From Phycisphaerales bacterium (GTDB lineage: Bacteria > Planctomycetota > Phycisphaerae > Phycisphaerales > SM1A02), in contig SIAA01000003.1 of assembly GCA_009692045.1 (NCBI GenBank), positions 56,156-120,155 on the forward strand: a stretch of 64,000 nucleotides of DNA. Direction: 5' to 3'. The position numbers and the translations under genes were made by a program. The stretch's first letter is position 1. Each line of letters starts with the position of its first letter. Below, piece after piece: positions 17,884-25,869 of this stretch. Below the pieces are notes generated by a model. That model was not told the origin of the DNA. It saw nothing but the letters and a program-made list of their open reading frames with translations, and ran no database searches.

Positions 17884-18141
17884 TTAGGCCTTGGTGGCCT
17901 CAGTACGGGCCGCGTCCACAGCGGCCTTCATTTCTCGTGATCGAAGCGTTCGTCCCAGCAGGCGCTCATACCCACCCATGTCGCCATTTGTCGCGTACTT
18001 CTTCTTGCGATAAGACTGAACCGTAGTCCCGCTCTTATTGCTCTTGAGGTGACGGCTTGCGGGCGCTCCAAACCGAACCAGACCAGTCTTGCTGATCTTG
18101 ATGCGCTTGAGGAGACCCTTGTGTGACTTTGGCTTATGCAT
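17884..18141 (-). CDS. rpmI: 50S ribosomal protein L35
   Basis: An 85-residue basic ribosomal protein beginning MHKPKSHKGLLKRIKISKTG, the family's N-terminus with the conserved KP-K-SHKG pattern; the C-terminal half is longer and less basic than in many L35 proteins (usual length about 65). The ATG at 18141 is chosen for this match; upstream extension is not conserved. No clear Shine-Dalgarno precedes it. It is followed by rplT but, unusually, preceded by a putative anti-sigma gene rather than infC. Confidence 0.95.
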   Translation of the reverse strand: MHKPKSHKGLLKRIKISKTGLVRFGAPASRHLKSNKSGTTVQSYRKKKYATNGDMGGYERLLGRTLRSREMKAAVDAARTEATKA

Positions 18142-18241
18142 GTGATTTGATTCTGGCTTGGGTGGAGCAGGATAGCGACATTCGTGCGCGCCCGCAACCG
18201 CTTTCACCCCATCTTCGCCAGACGATTCTCGAGATTCAGCT

Positions 18242-19195
18242 CTAGTTCACCAAGAAGACATCGAAGGGATCGTTGGCAACGGCCTTGCTGCCCAAAGACT
18301 CGGTCCCGTCGGTGGTGCGCGGTCGCCACAAGTCCTCGTCGCGTATACCCAGTGGGGTCCGAACTCTCACGATGGGCTCGATGATCCACCGAGTTGCCCC
18401 ATCGTTGAAGAGCACATTGAGTCCGCGCCGCTCATGGTTGTCCGACCCTCGAGGCAGTTCCCCCGTCTTTGCGGAGGAGCTCAGCTTTTGCTCGGGGTTC
18501 AAGCCGATTTCGGGATTGCGATCCGCGACCACGGGCATGCCCGGCAAAATGAGAAGTGAGAGTTGCACGCGGTGCATAGGCACGCGGTAGGCGAGTTGCC
18601 GGGTGCCATTACAGCGAGTGCATGCCGCTGTGCAGTACCCCTTGTGTGCCAGCGTCGCCAGTGCTTCGCCTCCCTTGCCATCGGCTGCCTGCGCCATTTG
18701 ATCGGCGTTACCACCCGGGGCAAAGCCAGCGAAGCCAGCCGTCATGGGCAGGCTTCCCAGGTTGTCGGCCGAGTATCCGTGCAGGGCGCGTCCCAGATTC
18801 CGCAGGCCGTTGGCGCAGAGAGCCTCGGCACTGCCGTTGCGCGAGTGAGCGGCGAGGGGAATGGCAACACAGACGGCGATCAAAACTGTCGCCGCCAGCG
18901 CCAGATGATTGCCGATTCCCATCACGCGTAGGCCGCGGCTCTCGCCTGATCCCAGTTTCATTCGTTCGGCAGAGTCACGATCTGCCTGCTGGATGCGCGC
19001 GAGCGTGGCCTCCACCAAGACATCGCTCGGTTCGGCGATGGGGGTGCGGTCGAGAGAATGAAAATAGTCGCACAGGGCTCGAGCGCGCGCGGCATCCTCG
19101 GCATTCAATGGAGGAAGCACGGCGGGATCGAATCCAGCCTCTACGAGCAGGTCGAGGACTCGGGCATCGGATGGGTGAAGATTCGGTACTGTCAT
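18242..19195 (-). CDS. Putative membrane anti-sigma factor with H-X9-DG-like C-terminus
   Basis: A 317-residue protein overlapping the ECF sigma gene by four bases (ATGA), the usual arrangement for a cognate anti-sigma factor. Residues about 1-85 are soluble and helical, one transmembrane helix lies at about 96-115 (LALAATVLIAVCVAIPLAAH), and the rest is predicted outside. It shows NLGRALHGYSADNLGSLP just after the helix and HERRGLNVLFNDGATRW near residue 260, resembling the DUF1559/pseudopilin 'H-X9-DG' pattern of Planctomycetota (spacing here is ten). A CTAACTRC cysteine cluster lies between. No zinc anti-sigma (HxxxCxxC) motif was found near the N-terminus, so the function is inferred from context. 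Confidence 0.62.
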   Translation of the reverse strand: MTVPNLHPSDARVLDLLVEAGFDPAVLPPLNAEDAARARALCDYFHSLDRTPIAEPSDVLVEATLARIQQADRDSAERMKLGSGESRGLRVMGIGNHLALAATVLIAVCVAIPLAAHSRNGSAEALCANGLRNLGRALHGYSADNLGSLPMTAGFAGFAPGGNADQMAQAADGKGGEALATLAHKGYCTAACTRCNGTRQLAYRVPMHRVQLSLLILPGMPVVADRNPEIGLNPEQKLSSSAKTGELPRGSDNHERRGLNVLFNDGATRWIIEPIVRVRTPLGIRDEDLWRPRTTDGTESLGSKAVANDPFDVFLVN

Positions 19196-19815
19196 GAGGA
19201 GTTTGCCTTGAAACTGTGGGGGAATGCCCGGCGATATCGATCGGCGAATGTGGCGACCGCCGCATGGAGCCGGCTCTTGACCGTGCCCAGTGGGACTTGC
19301 AGAGTCTCAGCGATTTGCGAGTAGCTCATCCTCTGAAAGTAGGAAAGCAAAACGATTTCACGGTGATGATCCGGCAGGGAGTCGACCACATCCTTCACGC
19401 GCAGCGATTCTTCGATCGACTCGCTCGCAGCAGAGGTGGTGTCGGGAGAGCCCTGCAACATGTCGATTAGTGTTCCATCGGACTGGTCGCCGCCGACTGG
19501 AGTCGACAGGCTTGTCATTGTGCGCCGCCGTCGCTTGCGGTGAAAGTCGCGAGCCTTGTTAGCCGCGATGGTGTAGAGCCAGGGTTTGAAGGCGCGACTC
19601 TGCTCGAAAGTGCTGGCAGAAAGATGAACCTGAAGGAAGGTCTCTTGAAAGACATCATCCGCCGCGGTGGCCGATCCCAGAAATCGTTGCAGGAATCGGT
19701 GCAGGTCGATCTTGTGCCGTTCGATGAGCTGCGCCATGGCGCTTTCATCTCCGGCCATGTGGGAGGCCAGCAGCGCCTCGTCGGGCCGGGGCACCGATTT
19801 ACGCTGGTGATCCAT
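19192..19815 (-). CDS. ECF-family RNA polymerase sigma factor
   Basis: A 207-residue sigma-70-family factor with region 2 (about 25-95: HKIDLHRFLQRFLGSATAAD, DDVFQETFLQVH, FKPWLYTIAANKARDFHRKR) and region 4 (about 140-195: LPDHHREIVLLSYFQRMSYS, QIAETLQVPLGTVKSRLHAA). No long region 3 is present, as expected for ECF factors. The downstream overlapping gene is likely its anti-sigma factor. It is divergent from hpnH across a 122-base gap. The regulon is not evident. Confidence 0.94.
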   Translation of the reverse strand: MDHQRKSVPRPDEALLASHMAGDESAMAQLIERHKIDLHRFLQRFLGSATAADDVFQETFLQVHLSASTFEQSRAFKPWLYTIAANKARDFHRKRRRRTMTSLSTPVGGDQSDGTLIDMLQGSPDTTSAASESIEESLRVKDVVDSLPDHHREIVLLSYFQRMSYSQIAETLQVPLGTVKSRLHAAVATFADRYRRAFPHSFKANSS

Positions 19816-19937
19816 CGTGGCGATAGTAGCGTTCTACTAACACAAAGTTTTTGGCTTCTGACCGAGGCGAACACGACCTTGCTACGATGGTGAACTGCAA
19901 CTGGTTCGGTAAACTTCCTCACTCAGTTGCCAACTCC

Positions 19938-21077
19938 ATGCCCGTTCCGATCAGTCAAATGTGGACAGTCGCCTCCTATGTCTTGGGGAAGCGTCTTCAC
20001 GGGCAAGACCGCTACCCACTAGTGCTCATGCTGGAGCCTCTTTTTCGCTGTAATCTCGCCTGCGCCGGGTGCGGAAAGATCCAGTACCCAGCCCATATCC
20101 TCAAGCGTCAGTTGACGGTGGACCAATGCGTAGCAGCAGTTCAGGAGTGCGGTGCGCCCATGGTGTCGATCCCAGGCGGGGAACCTCTGCTCCACCCCGA
20201 GATCGGGGACATTGTCCGACAGTTGGTGAGGCTGAAGAAGTATGTCTACCTCTGCACCAACGCGCTCCTTCTGAAGGAGCGCTTGGATCAGGGTGTCTTT
20301 CAGCCCAGCAAGTATCTGAGTTTCTCCGTCCATATGGATGGCACGGAAGAACATCACGACTTTGCCGTTTGCCGAGAGGGCACCTATGTGAAGGCCGCGC
20401 AGGCGATCAGGCAGGCGGTTGACATGGGCTTCCGAGTGACGACCAACACCACTCTGTTCGAGAACGCTGATCCCAATGCCGTGCGTCGCTTCTTCGATGA
20501 CATGATGGAGGTCGGAGTCGAAGGCATGATGCTGAGTCCGGGGTACGCCTATGACAAAGCGCCAGACCAGAAGAGCTTTCTCCAGCGGCGCAAGACCAAC
20601 GAGCTCTTCGACATGATTCTCTCCAACCGCCGCGAGGGAAAGCGGCGCTGGCGGTTCAATATGTCACCTCTGTTCCTGGAGTTTCTCATGGGTAAGAGGG
20701 AGTACGAGTGCACTCCCTGGGGAACTCCTACCTACAACATCTTCGGTTGGCAGCGTCCCTGCTACCTGTTGCAGGAGGGATACACCGACACATTCGAGGA
20801 GCTCATGGAGGACACTCAGTGGAGTCGCTACGGCCGTGCTTCGGGAAACTCCAAGTGTGCCAACTGCATGGTGCACTGCGGATATGAACCGAGCGCGGTG
20901 CATCACACCTTCAACAGCCTTTCTGGTTTCTGGGGAACGGTGAAGGCGACACTCTTTGACAGCTACAAGAACCCTGGCGCTCAAGACCGGCTGGCGGAGG
21001 AGTCCCGTAAACCTCATGGACCACTTCGTGATCTGGTGCAGGTAACAGTTGCCAGTGAACTAGTCGCCGCCGAGTGA
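19938..21077 (+). CDS. hpnH: Radical SAM protein HpnH (adenosyl-hopane synthase)
   Basis: A 379-residue radical SAM enzyme. HpnH joins a 5'-deoxyadenosyl group to diploptene, the first step in making extended (C35) hopanoids. The N-terminus MPVPISQMWTVASYVLGKRL and PLVLMLEPLFRCNLACAGCG match the family, including the CxxxCxxC iron-sulfur motif and the following GKIQYP; SIPGGEPLLHPEI is the SAM-binding 'GGEP' motif. A C-terminal CANCMVHCGYEP cysteine cluster is also typical. The start at 19938 was chosen by family alignment; earlier in-frame starts exist. No squalene-hopene cyclase or other hpn genes are in the window, so the pathway must be completed elsewhere. Confidence 0.93.
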   Translation: MPVPISQMWTVASYVLGKRLHGQDRYPLVLMLEPLFRCNLACAGCGKIQYPAHILKRQLTVDQCVAAVQECGAPMVSIPGGEPLLHPEIGDIVRQLVRLKKYVYLCTNALLLKERLDQGVFQPSKYLSFSVHMDGTEEHHDFAVCREGTYVKAAQAIRQAVDMGFRVTTNTTLFENADPNAVRRFFDDMMEVGVEGMMLSPGYAYDKAPDQKSFLQRRKTNELFDMILSNRREGKRRWRFNMSPLFLEFLMGKREYECTPWGTPTYNIFGWQRPCYLLQEGYTDTFEELMEDTQWSRYGRASGNSKCANCMVHCGYEPSAVHHTFNSLSGFWGTVKATLFDSYKNPGAQDRLAEESRKPHGPLRDLVQVTVASELVAAE

Positions 21078-21078
21078 G

Positions 21079-21729
21079 TCAGCCGCGTGCGACCGCTAGA
21101 CAGAACTCCTCGATGAGGCGTGTGTCCTTCACTCCCGGCAATGACTCAACGCCCGATGAGACATCGACCCAATCGGGTGCAACTGCCGCGATTGCGCCAG
21201 CCACATTGCCGGATGTGAGCCCGCCTGCCAGCATCAGCGGCTTGAGGCTGAGTCGGCGCAGCTGGATCAGCGCCTGCCAGTCAGCACGCTCACCCGAGCC
21301 AGGAGTGTTGCCATCGATGAGCAGCGCATCAACCGCGGCACACTGATTCCACATGTGAAAGGCTGCGGATGAGAGGGGAATGGCGCGGATCAGCAGTCGC
21401 TGGGGTTTATCCCGCTTTGCCGCGACCAGCACTGACTCAGCCTCATCGCCGTGAAACTGTATGGCGCCTTTCCAAGCACTCAGGAGCGCGCTTGATGCTT
21501 CGGTTTCGTTCCTGACAACCGCAACGCATAGGACTGTGGCGGGGAGGCAGGCGCATATTTCCTGCGCAACTGTGAAAGTCACGGAGCGCGGACCTCCCGA
21601 AGCCAGGACCACGCCGATGGCGCGCGCTCCGCAGGCCACGGCCGCCAGCGCAGTCTCGGCACTTTTCACTCCGCAGATCTTGATCAGGGGAGGCCCGTTG
21701 CTCTGGAGAGTGGGGAACAAGTGAGTCAC
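21079..21729 (-). CDS. trpF: Phosphoribosylanthranilate isomerase
   Basis: A 216-residue TIM-barrel enzyme of tryptophan synthesis, converting phosphoribosylanthranilate to CdRP. It shows PLIKICGVKSAETALAAVACG at the N-terminus (the catalytic Cys of KICG), GARAIGVVLASGGPRSVT, IQFHGDE, ALLIDGNTPGSGERADW with the catalytic Asp, and the phosphate-binding PLMLAGGLTSGNVAGAI and VDVSSGVE. The GTG at 21729 overlaps the rhomboid stop by four bases (GTGA). No other trp gene is nearby. The gene ends one base beyond convergent hpnH. Confidence 0.94.
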   Translation of the reverse strand: MTHLFPTLQSNGPPLIKICGVKSAETALAAVACGARAIGVVLASGGPRSVTFTVAQEICACLPATVLCVAVVRNETEASSALLSAWKGAIQFHGDEAESVLVAAKRDKPQRLLIRAIPLSSAAFHMWNQCAAVDALLIDGNTPGSGERADWQALIQLRRLSLKPLMLAGGLTSGNVAGAIAAVAPDWVDVSSGVESLPGVKDTRLIEEFCLAVARG

Positions 21730-22838
21730 CCTCCCAGTTCTGCCGAGAGCTGCGCCGCCGCAGTCGCCAGACTTCCGTCCCCTAGGCGCGGCAGCAGCTT
21801 GTGCAGAATCTCTCGGGCGCGATCGGGCGCATTCAGGCGGCGGCCATAGGCCAGTGCCAGCAGCAGGTCGATTTCGTTGGCCCGGGGGGAGTGAGGATAC
21901 CGATGACGGTGGAGTTCCCACGCGGCCGCTGCTTCGGCGGCATCTCCAAGCGCCCACAACTGATTGGCGATATCGAGTTGGATACCTTCTGGCAGCACCG
22001 CCCCGCCGTCGAGTGCGCGCAACTGGCGGTAGAGCGCTGCACCCGACACTAGGTCGCGCTCACCGTGCAGTCGCGCGATGTCCATCCGCAGACCTCGCCT
22101 CCTGACCTGTTCTGCGCTCTCGGGGTCCCGCTGGCTGGGAATCACAGTCGGCCCCGCGCGTGGCCCACTCAAAGCAGCGCGGGCCTTGCGCCTTCGCATC
22201 CATTGCTTGATTACAAAAAGGATGTCGCCTCCATCGCGGGGTATCCAGCCGAAGTAAAGAGCCGCCATCGCGACAACCGCGCCAGAGCCCATGCCCCCGA
22301 TGTGGGCAAGATTCGCTACGCCGCGCCCACCCAGACTGCCACTCGCCCCCAGGATGTCAATGAGGAGATAGATCAGAGCAAACACCGGCGCAGGGACCGG
22401 CTTGGGAACCATGATCAGACCGATGCGAGTGCGGGGGAAGAGCACCGCGAATGCGCCCACCAGCGTGTAGATCGCGCCGCTGGCGCCGATGGCAGGCACT
22501 CGTTCGAAATACACATGGGCGAATGCTCCGGCGGCTCCCCCCAAGAGATATAGGCACAGGAATGGGATTTTCCCCAGCCGCCATTCCAGCGGCGGTCCAA
22601 AGATAGAGAGGCCGATCATGTTGAAGCCAAGGTGCATCAGCCCGGCGTGCATGAACTGACTGGTGAAGAGTTGGTACCAGTGAAAGGATTGAGGATTGGC
22701 GCCGAAGCGCTGGATGAACTCAATCTCCTTGTCCTTGTCGCTTCCCACTGCCATGATCGCTAGGAAGTAAAACGCAATATTGAGCACGATGATCGTGCGC
22801 GTAAGGCTGGTGGGAGTGCGGATGGGAAGTGGAGACAT
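21726..22838 (-). CDS. Rhomboid intramembrane serine protease with C-terminal TPR-like domain
   Basis: A 370-residue protein. Residues about 15-215 form a rhomboid core with QLFTSQFMHAGLMHLGFNMI, the catalytic GASGAIYTLVG (Ser in GxSG) and LAHIGGMGSGAV (catalytic His). The cytoplasmic C-terminal about 150 residues are helical and resemble tetratricopeptide repeats (RLHGERDLVSGAALYRQLRA; LWALGDAAEAAAAWELHRHR; LALAYGRRLNAPDRAREIL). The ATG at 22838 lies four bases after the MBL gene. Substrates of bacterial rhomboids are mostly unknown; the TPR part suggests a partner protein. Two further genes flank it in a probable three-gene unit. Confidence 0.9.
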   Translation of the reverse strand: MSPLPIRTPTSLTRTIIVLNIAFYFLAIMAVGSDKDKEIEFIQRFGANPQSFHWYQLFTSQFMHAGLMHLGFNMIGLSIFGPPLEWRLGKIPFLCLYLLGGAAGAFAHVYFERVPAIGASGAIYTLVGAFAVLFPRTRIGLIMVPKPVPAPVFALIYLLIDILGASGSLGGRGVANLAHIGGMGSGAVVAMAALYFGWIPRDGGDILFVIKQWMRRRKARAALSGPRAGPTVIPSQRDPESAEQVRRRGLRMDIARLHGERDLVSGAALYRQLRALDGGAVLPEGIQLDIANQLWALGDAAEAAAAWELHRHRYPHSPRANEIDLLLALAYGRRLNAPDRAREILHKLLPRLGDGSLATAAAQLSAELGG

Positions 22839-22842
22839 TGCG

Positions 22843-23580
22843 CTAGTCGAGGTGGAGAACCTCGCCCTGGGATAGCGCACTTATCTCCGTACTCCCTGGC
22901 TCGAAGTCGTCGGGCATGTGAATCAGGCGCATCTTGCCCCGAATCCGCGAGGGCAGTGAGTTGAGTTCAGAGATAGCCGTGTGGTAGGGAGGTGAAGTTG
23001 TCTCGTGCACGATGACCTGGGCTTGATCAAGCCAATCGATATGCGCCTGCTCGAAGGGAGTGTCGCTGCTCCAGCCAAGGCAGGCAGTTCCCGCTCGAAT
23101 CAGCAGACCAATGGTAGGAATGCTGTGGTTGGTGGCTCTCACCTCAATGGTCAAGGATTCAAGCGTTAGCGGCCTACCTGGGAAAACGGGTATCACCTCA
23201 AAGTAATCGGCTAGTGTGGCCTCTCCGCGTTGGTCCATGGCCGAGGAAAGTCGCTCCCAGAGGCGGTCACACACCGCTTGGGAGGCATAGATCTTGGGTA
23301 GAGGCGCCGGGGAGACTCTCCGCCGTAGCCACTGCTGAAATCCCACCGACTCGAGCCCGTTGCAATGGTCGCCGTGGAGGTGGGTGAGAAGGATTGAAGT
23401 GACGGTGCCGACCGAGATTTTCCATCCGCTTCGAGCAGCGCCCTCGGCAAGGATGCGATCAATCGGACCAGGGCAGTCGACGAGGACATGTCCGCTCGGA
23501 GTGGCTATCGCGCACGACGAACCCCACGAGTGTGCGGAAAACGCGTTGCCAGTTCCGAGGATGAGTGTCTTGATCGACAC
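22843..23580 (-). CDS. Metallo-beta-lactamase fold hydrolase, RNase Z-like
   Basis: A 245-residue protein with the two-metal signature THLHGDHCNG near residue 66, GTGNAFSAHSWGSSC at the N-terminus, ATNHSIPTIGLLI, GWSSDTPFE (metal Asp), IVHETT, and a final LIHMPDD where a His coordinates metal. This is the RNase Z/ElaC-like or phosphodiesterase branch of the fold. It lacks the long exosite arm of classical RNase Z as far as I can see, so it could also be a cyclic-nucleotide phosphodiesterase or arylsulfatase-type hydrolase. First gene of the MBL-rhomboid-trpF unit. Confidence 0.82.
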   Translation of the reverse strand: MSIKTLILGTGNAFSAHSWGSSCAIATPSGHVLVDCPGPIDRILAEGAARSGWKISVGTVTSILLTHLHGDHCNGLESVGFQQWLRRRVSPAPLPKIYASQAVCDRLWERLSSAMDQRGEATLADYFEVIPVFPGRPLTLESLTIEVRATNHSIPTIGLLIRAGTACLGWSSDTPFEQAHIDWLDQAQVIVHETTSPPYHTAISELNSLPSRIRGKMRLIHMPDDFEPGSTEISALSQGEVLHLD

Positions 23581-23633
23581 GAGCAGAGACTATCAGGGTG
23601 GAGAGGCTGTAAATCGTTAGGATTCAAGGCAGC

Positions 23634-25130
23634 ATGAATGTCGAGAGTCCAGTCATGGCCGCTGCGATAATGATGGTGTTTGCCGGGGCCGTCCACGCCC
23701 AAGAGGATCGCGGAACCGGGTTTATCGCGGCGCAGTTGCAGAGACAACTGGATCAACAGGATGCTCTAGTCCGTCAGGCATACCTCGCGGATACGCCCAT
23801 CTCGGAACGCCTTCTTCTGGATGCCTCGGGCACCTTCAGATACGCCTTCAATGTCATCGACAACTCTCAGAGTCAGTCCCAGATACTGCGGACCTATGAC
23901 TCACGCCTCTCGGCGCGTGCCGACCTGGATGGGATGCATCGGTTCTATGGACGCCTCCGCCTCATGTACAACGAGTGGGACTTCGGAAATACCGCGGGCC
24001 CCGGGCCAGATTCGGAGACGGAGGGCTGGCAGCAACCAGTCGGGGAGTTGTATTGGTACGAGTTGGACCTTGCGGGATCAAGCCTTTCATCGAGCAGCGC
24101 TCGCTCTGACGACTCAGCGGTGATGCGCGTGGGTCGGCAGTATGTGATTTGGGCGCAGGGAGTCTCCCTGACGGGTTACATGTATGCCCTGACCCTCGAT
24201 TTCTCCATGGGAGACATCGGGATCAAGACGCTCTTTGGTCAAACGGCAGGTCAGGACACGATCGACTGGGATGTGTCGCGACCAGGATTCGACAACGACA
24301 CCAAGCGGTCCTACTTCGGTGTGCAACTTGAGTACACCGGCCTGCCTCGGGTCACTCCCTTCGCCTATGTCCTTGCTCAGGTAGATGGCAATGCCGGACA
24401 GACCGCCATGCTCCCCGCGGGATTGCCCATCATCCCCACCGAATTTAACTACGAGTCAACCTATATCGGTTGGGGAGCGACCGGTTCAATCGGCGCCGAC
24501 TGGATCTATCGAGGCGAACTTGTCTATGAATTCGGCAGCACGCTCTCCGACTCACTAGATCCCTCCGGTGGTATCGCTCCGCAAACACAGGTAACCGATC
24601 CCATCTCAGCATTTGGAATGGTCATTGGTACGACTTGGCTGGCACGGGATGAGGGCGACACCCGCCTCGATCTGCAACTCGCTTTGGGAACGGGTGAATC
24701 AACGAGATTGGATTCGGGCAACACGTTCGGCGGACCAGCCTCCAACACAACTGATCACTCCTTCAACTCACTCGGCTACATCAATACCGGGTTAGTTCTC
24801 GCCCCCGAACTGGCAAACATCATCTGCCCCTCGGTTGGGTGGGGCAGCAACCCCATTCATGATGGTGGAGTGCTGGATGGGTTGCGGCTCGGCGCCACCG
24901 GCTATCTGTTTTTCAAGACTGATGCCTACGCGCCGATTTCCGTACCCACTCTGGTGGGTGGTCCCAACTTCGTAGGCGGTGAGATGGATCTGACACTCGA
25001 TTGGCGCGTGCTCAGCGACTTCTCGGTGAGTTTGAAGTATGGCTTGTTCATACCTAACTCCACCGTGTTTGCTCCTGACGAGGGCGGCCTTAGGCAGTTT
25101 CTTTACATGGGGGCAACCTACTCCTTTTAG
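23634..25130 (+). CDS. Predicted outer-membrane beta-barrel protein (porin/alginate-export-like)
   Basis: A 498-residue secreted protein with a signal peptide (about 1-22, cleavage after AGAVHA). The mature part is a succession of alternating hydrophobic/aromatic strands (RFYGRLRLMYNEWDF, SYFGVQLEYTGLPRVTPFAY, STYIGWGATGSIGADWIY, DFSVSLKYGLFIP) and ends FLYMGATYSF, with the C-terminal Phe used by the BAM machinery. The style resembles AlgE-type alginate-export barrels of Planctomycetota, but I cannot confirm the family. It is the first gene of a four-gene plus-strand locus; the lipoprotein gene begins eight bases after its stop. Confidence 0.75.
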   Translation: MNVESPVMAAAIMMVFAGAVHAQEDRGTGFIAAQLQRQLDQQDALVRQAYLADTPISERLLLDASGTFRYAFNVIDNSQSQSQILRTYDSRLSARADLDGMHRFYGRLRLMYNEWDFGNTAGPGPDSETEGWQQPVGELYWYELDLAGSSLSSSSARSDDSAVMRVGRQYVIWAQGVSLTGYMYALTLDFSMGDIGIKTLFGQTAGQDTIDWDVSRPGFDNDTKRSYFGVQLEYTGLPRVTPFAYVLAQVDGNAGQTAMLPAGLPIIPTEFNYESTYIGWGATGSIGADWIYRGELVYEFGSTLSDSLDPSGGIAPQTQVTDPISAFGMVIGTTWLARDEGDTRLDLQLALGTGESTRLDSGNTFGGPASNTTDHSFNSLGYINTGLVLAPELANIICPSVGWGSNPIHDGGVLDGLRLGATGYLFFKTDAYAPISVPTLVGGPNFVGGEMDLTLDWRVLSDFSVSLKYGLFIPNSTVFAPDEGGLRQFLYMGATYSF

Positions 25131-25138
25131 GCACTGTC

Positions 25139-25729
25139 ATGACAACCATCCGCAACAGGTTGAATGTGCTGGTATTGCTCATCGCTCTGCTCGGCATGAG
25201 CCTCAGTGGCGGTTGCATGCGCACAATTTTCAAGGGAAGTGCGGTGGACGAATTCCCCAAGGCGGAGGACGAACTGGCATTCATCGAACGGGTGGAGACC
25301 CTTCAGGCAGTAACTAACAATGACGCACTGCATGGATTCCTCCTTGCATGCGAGCGCGAGGATGAGTTCGGTTCATATATGGAGCGAGTAGCCGAGGGCG
25401 TGCGGCGGGGATGGCTTCCTCATGACTTCAATGCACCTGCAAACGAGAGTGCCCGAGTGGGTTGGATGATGAATGCGGCATGCATAGAGGGCAAGGTCAA
25501 GGGTGGGCTCACCATGCGGTTACTGGGCTCCTCTCCCCGCTATGCCACCAAGGAGTTGGTATTCATGAGGGTCATCCCCATGAGGACCGAAAACCAGTCC
25601 CTTTCTGGCCTTGAGTTCATAGATTTCTTGAATCGGCTCAATCGTGTGTCAGAGTTGGGCAACCAAAGCGGGTCGGCTGTACCCGCTGCATCGATCAATC
25701 CTGCAACCCCTCCAGTGCCGCCCGGCTGA
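25139..25729 (+). CDS. Lipoprotein of unknown function
   Basis: A 196-residue protein with an N-terminal hydrophobic segment ending in the lipobox LSGGC (Cys near residue 26), so it should be lipid-anchored. The mature part is mixed helix/strand with no family I recognise; it ends in a low-complexity Pro/Ala tail (AASINPATPPVPPG). The residue after the lipid Cys is Met, not Asp, which by the usual Lol rule favours the outer membrane. It starts eight bases after the beta-barrel gene and so is very likely cotranscribed and functionally tied to it. Confidence 0.75.
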   Translation: MTTIRNRLNVLVLLIALLGMSLSGGCMRTIFKGSAVDEFPKAEDELAFIERVETLQAVTNNDALHGFLLACEREDEFGSYMERVAEGVRRGWLPHDFNAPANESARVGWMMNAACIEGKVKGGLTMRLLGSSPRYATKELVFMRVIPMRTENQSLSGLEFIDFLNRLNRVSELGNQSGSAVPAASINPATPPVPPG

Positions 25730-25761
25730 TTCCGTGGCCTAGCTCTCGGTTCATGAATCAC

Positions 25762-25796
25762 AGACTGGTTCACCGATTGGCTCTTAGACTGGATCA
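25762..25796 (+). repeat. Pair of 11-base direct repeats upstream of the FecR-domain gene
   Basis: Two copies of AGACTGGWTCA (25762-25772 and 25786-25796, one mismatch) begin 24 bases apart. A short inverted repeat TTCATGAA lies just upstream (25750-25757). They sit in the 140-base gap between the lipoprotein and the giant FecR-domain gene, so they could be an operator. No regulator is assigned; chance occurrence is possible. Confidence 0.35.
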
Positions 25797-25826
25797 GATT
25801 AGATGTCGAGTCCGTAAAGATGATTG

Positions 25827-25844
25827 AGGCGGTCACTCCCGCCT
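25827..25844 (+). promoter_or_regulatory. GC-rich hairpin just upstream of the FecR-domain gene
   Basis: AGGCGG (25827-25832) pairs with CCGCCT (25839-25844) around a six-base loop. There is no T-run after it, so it does not look like an intrinsic terminator. Lying 25 bases before the ATG at 25870, it might lower expression of the large gene relative to the two genes upstream. Confidence 0.35.
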
Positions 25845-25869
25845 TGTGAATCTGACTCAATCGCTGCCG

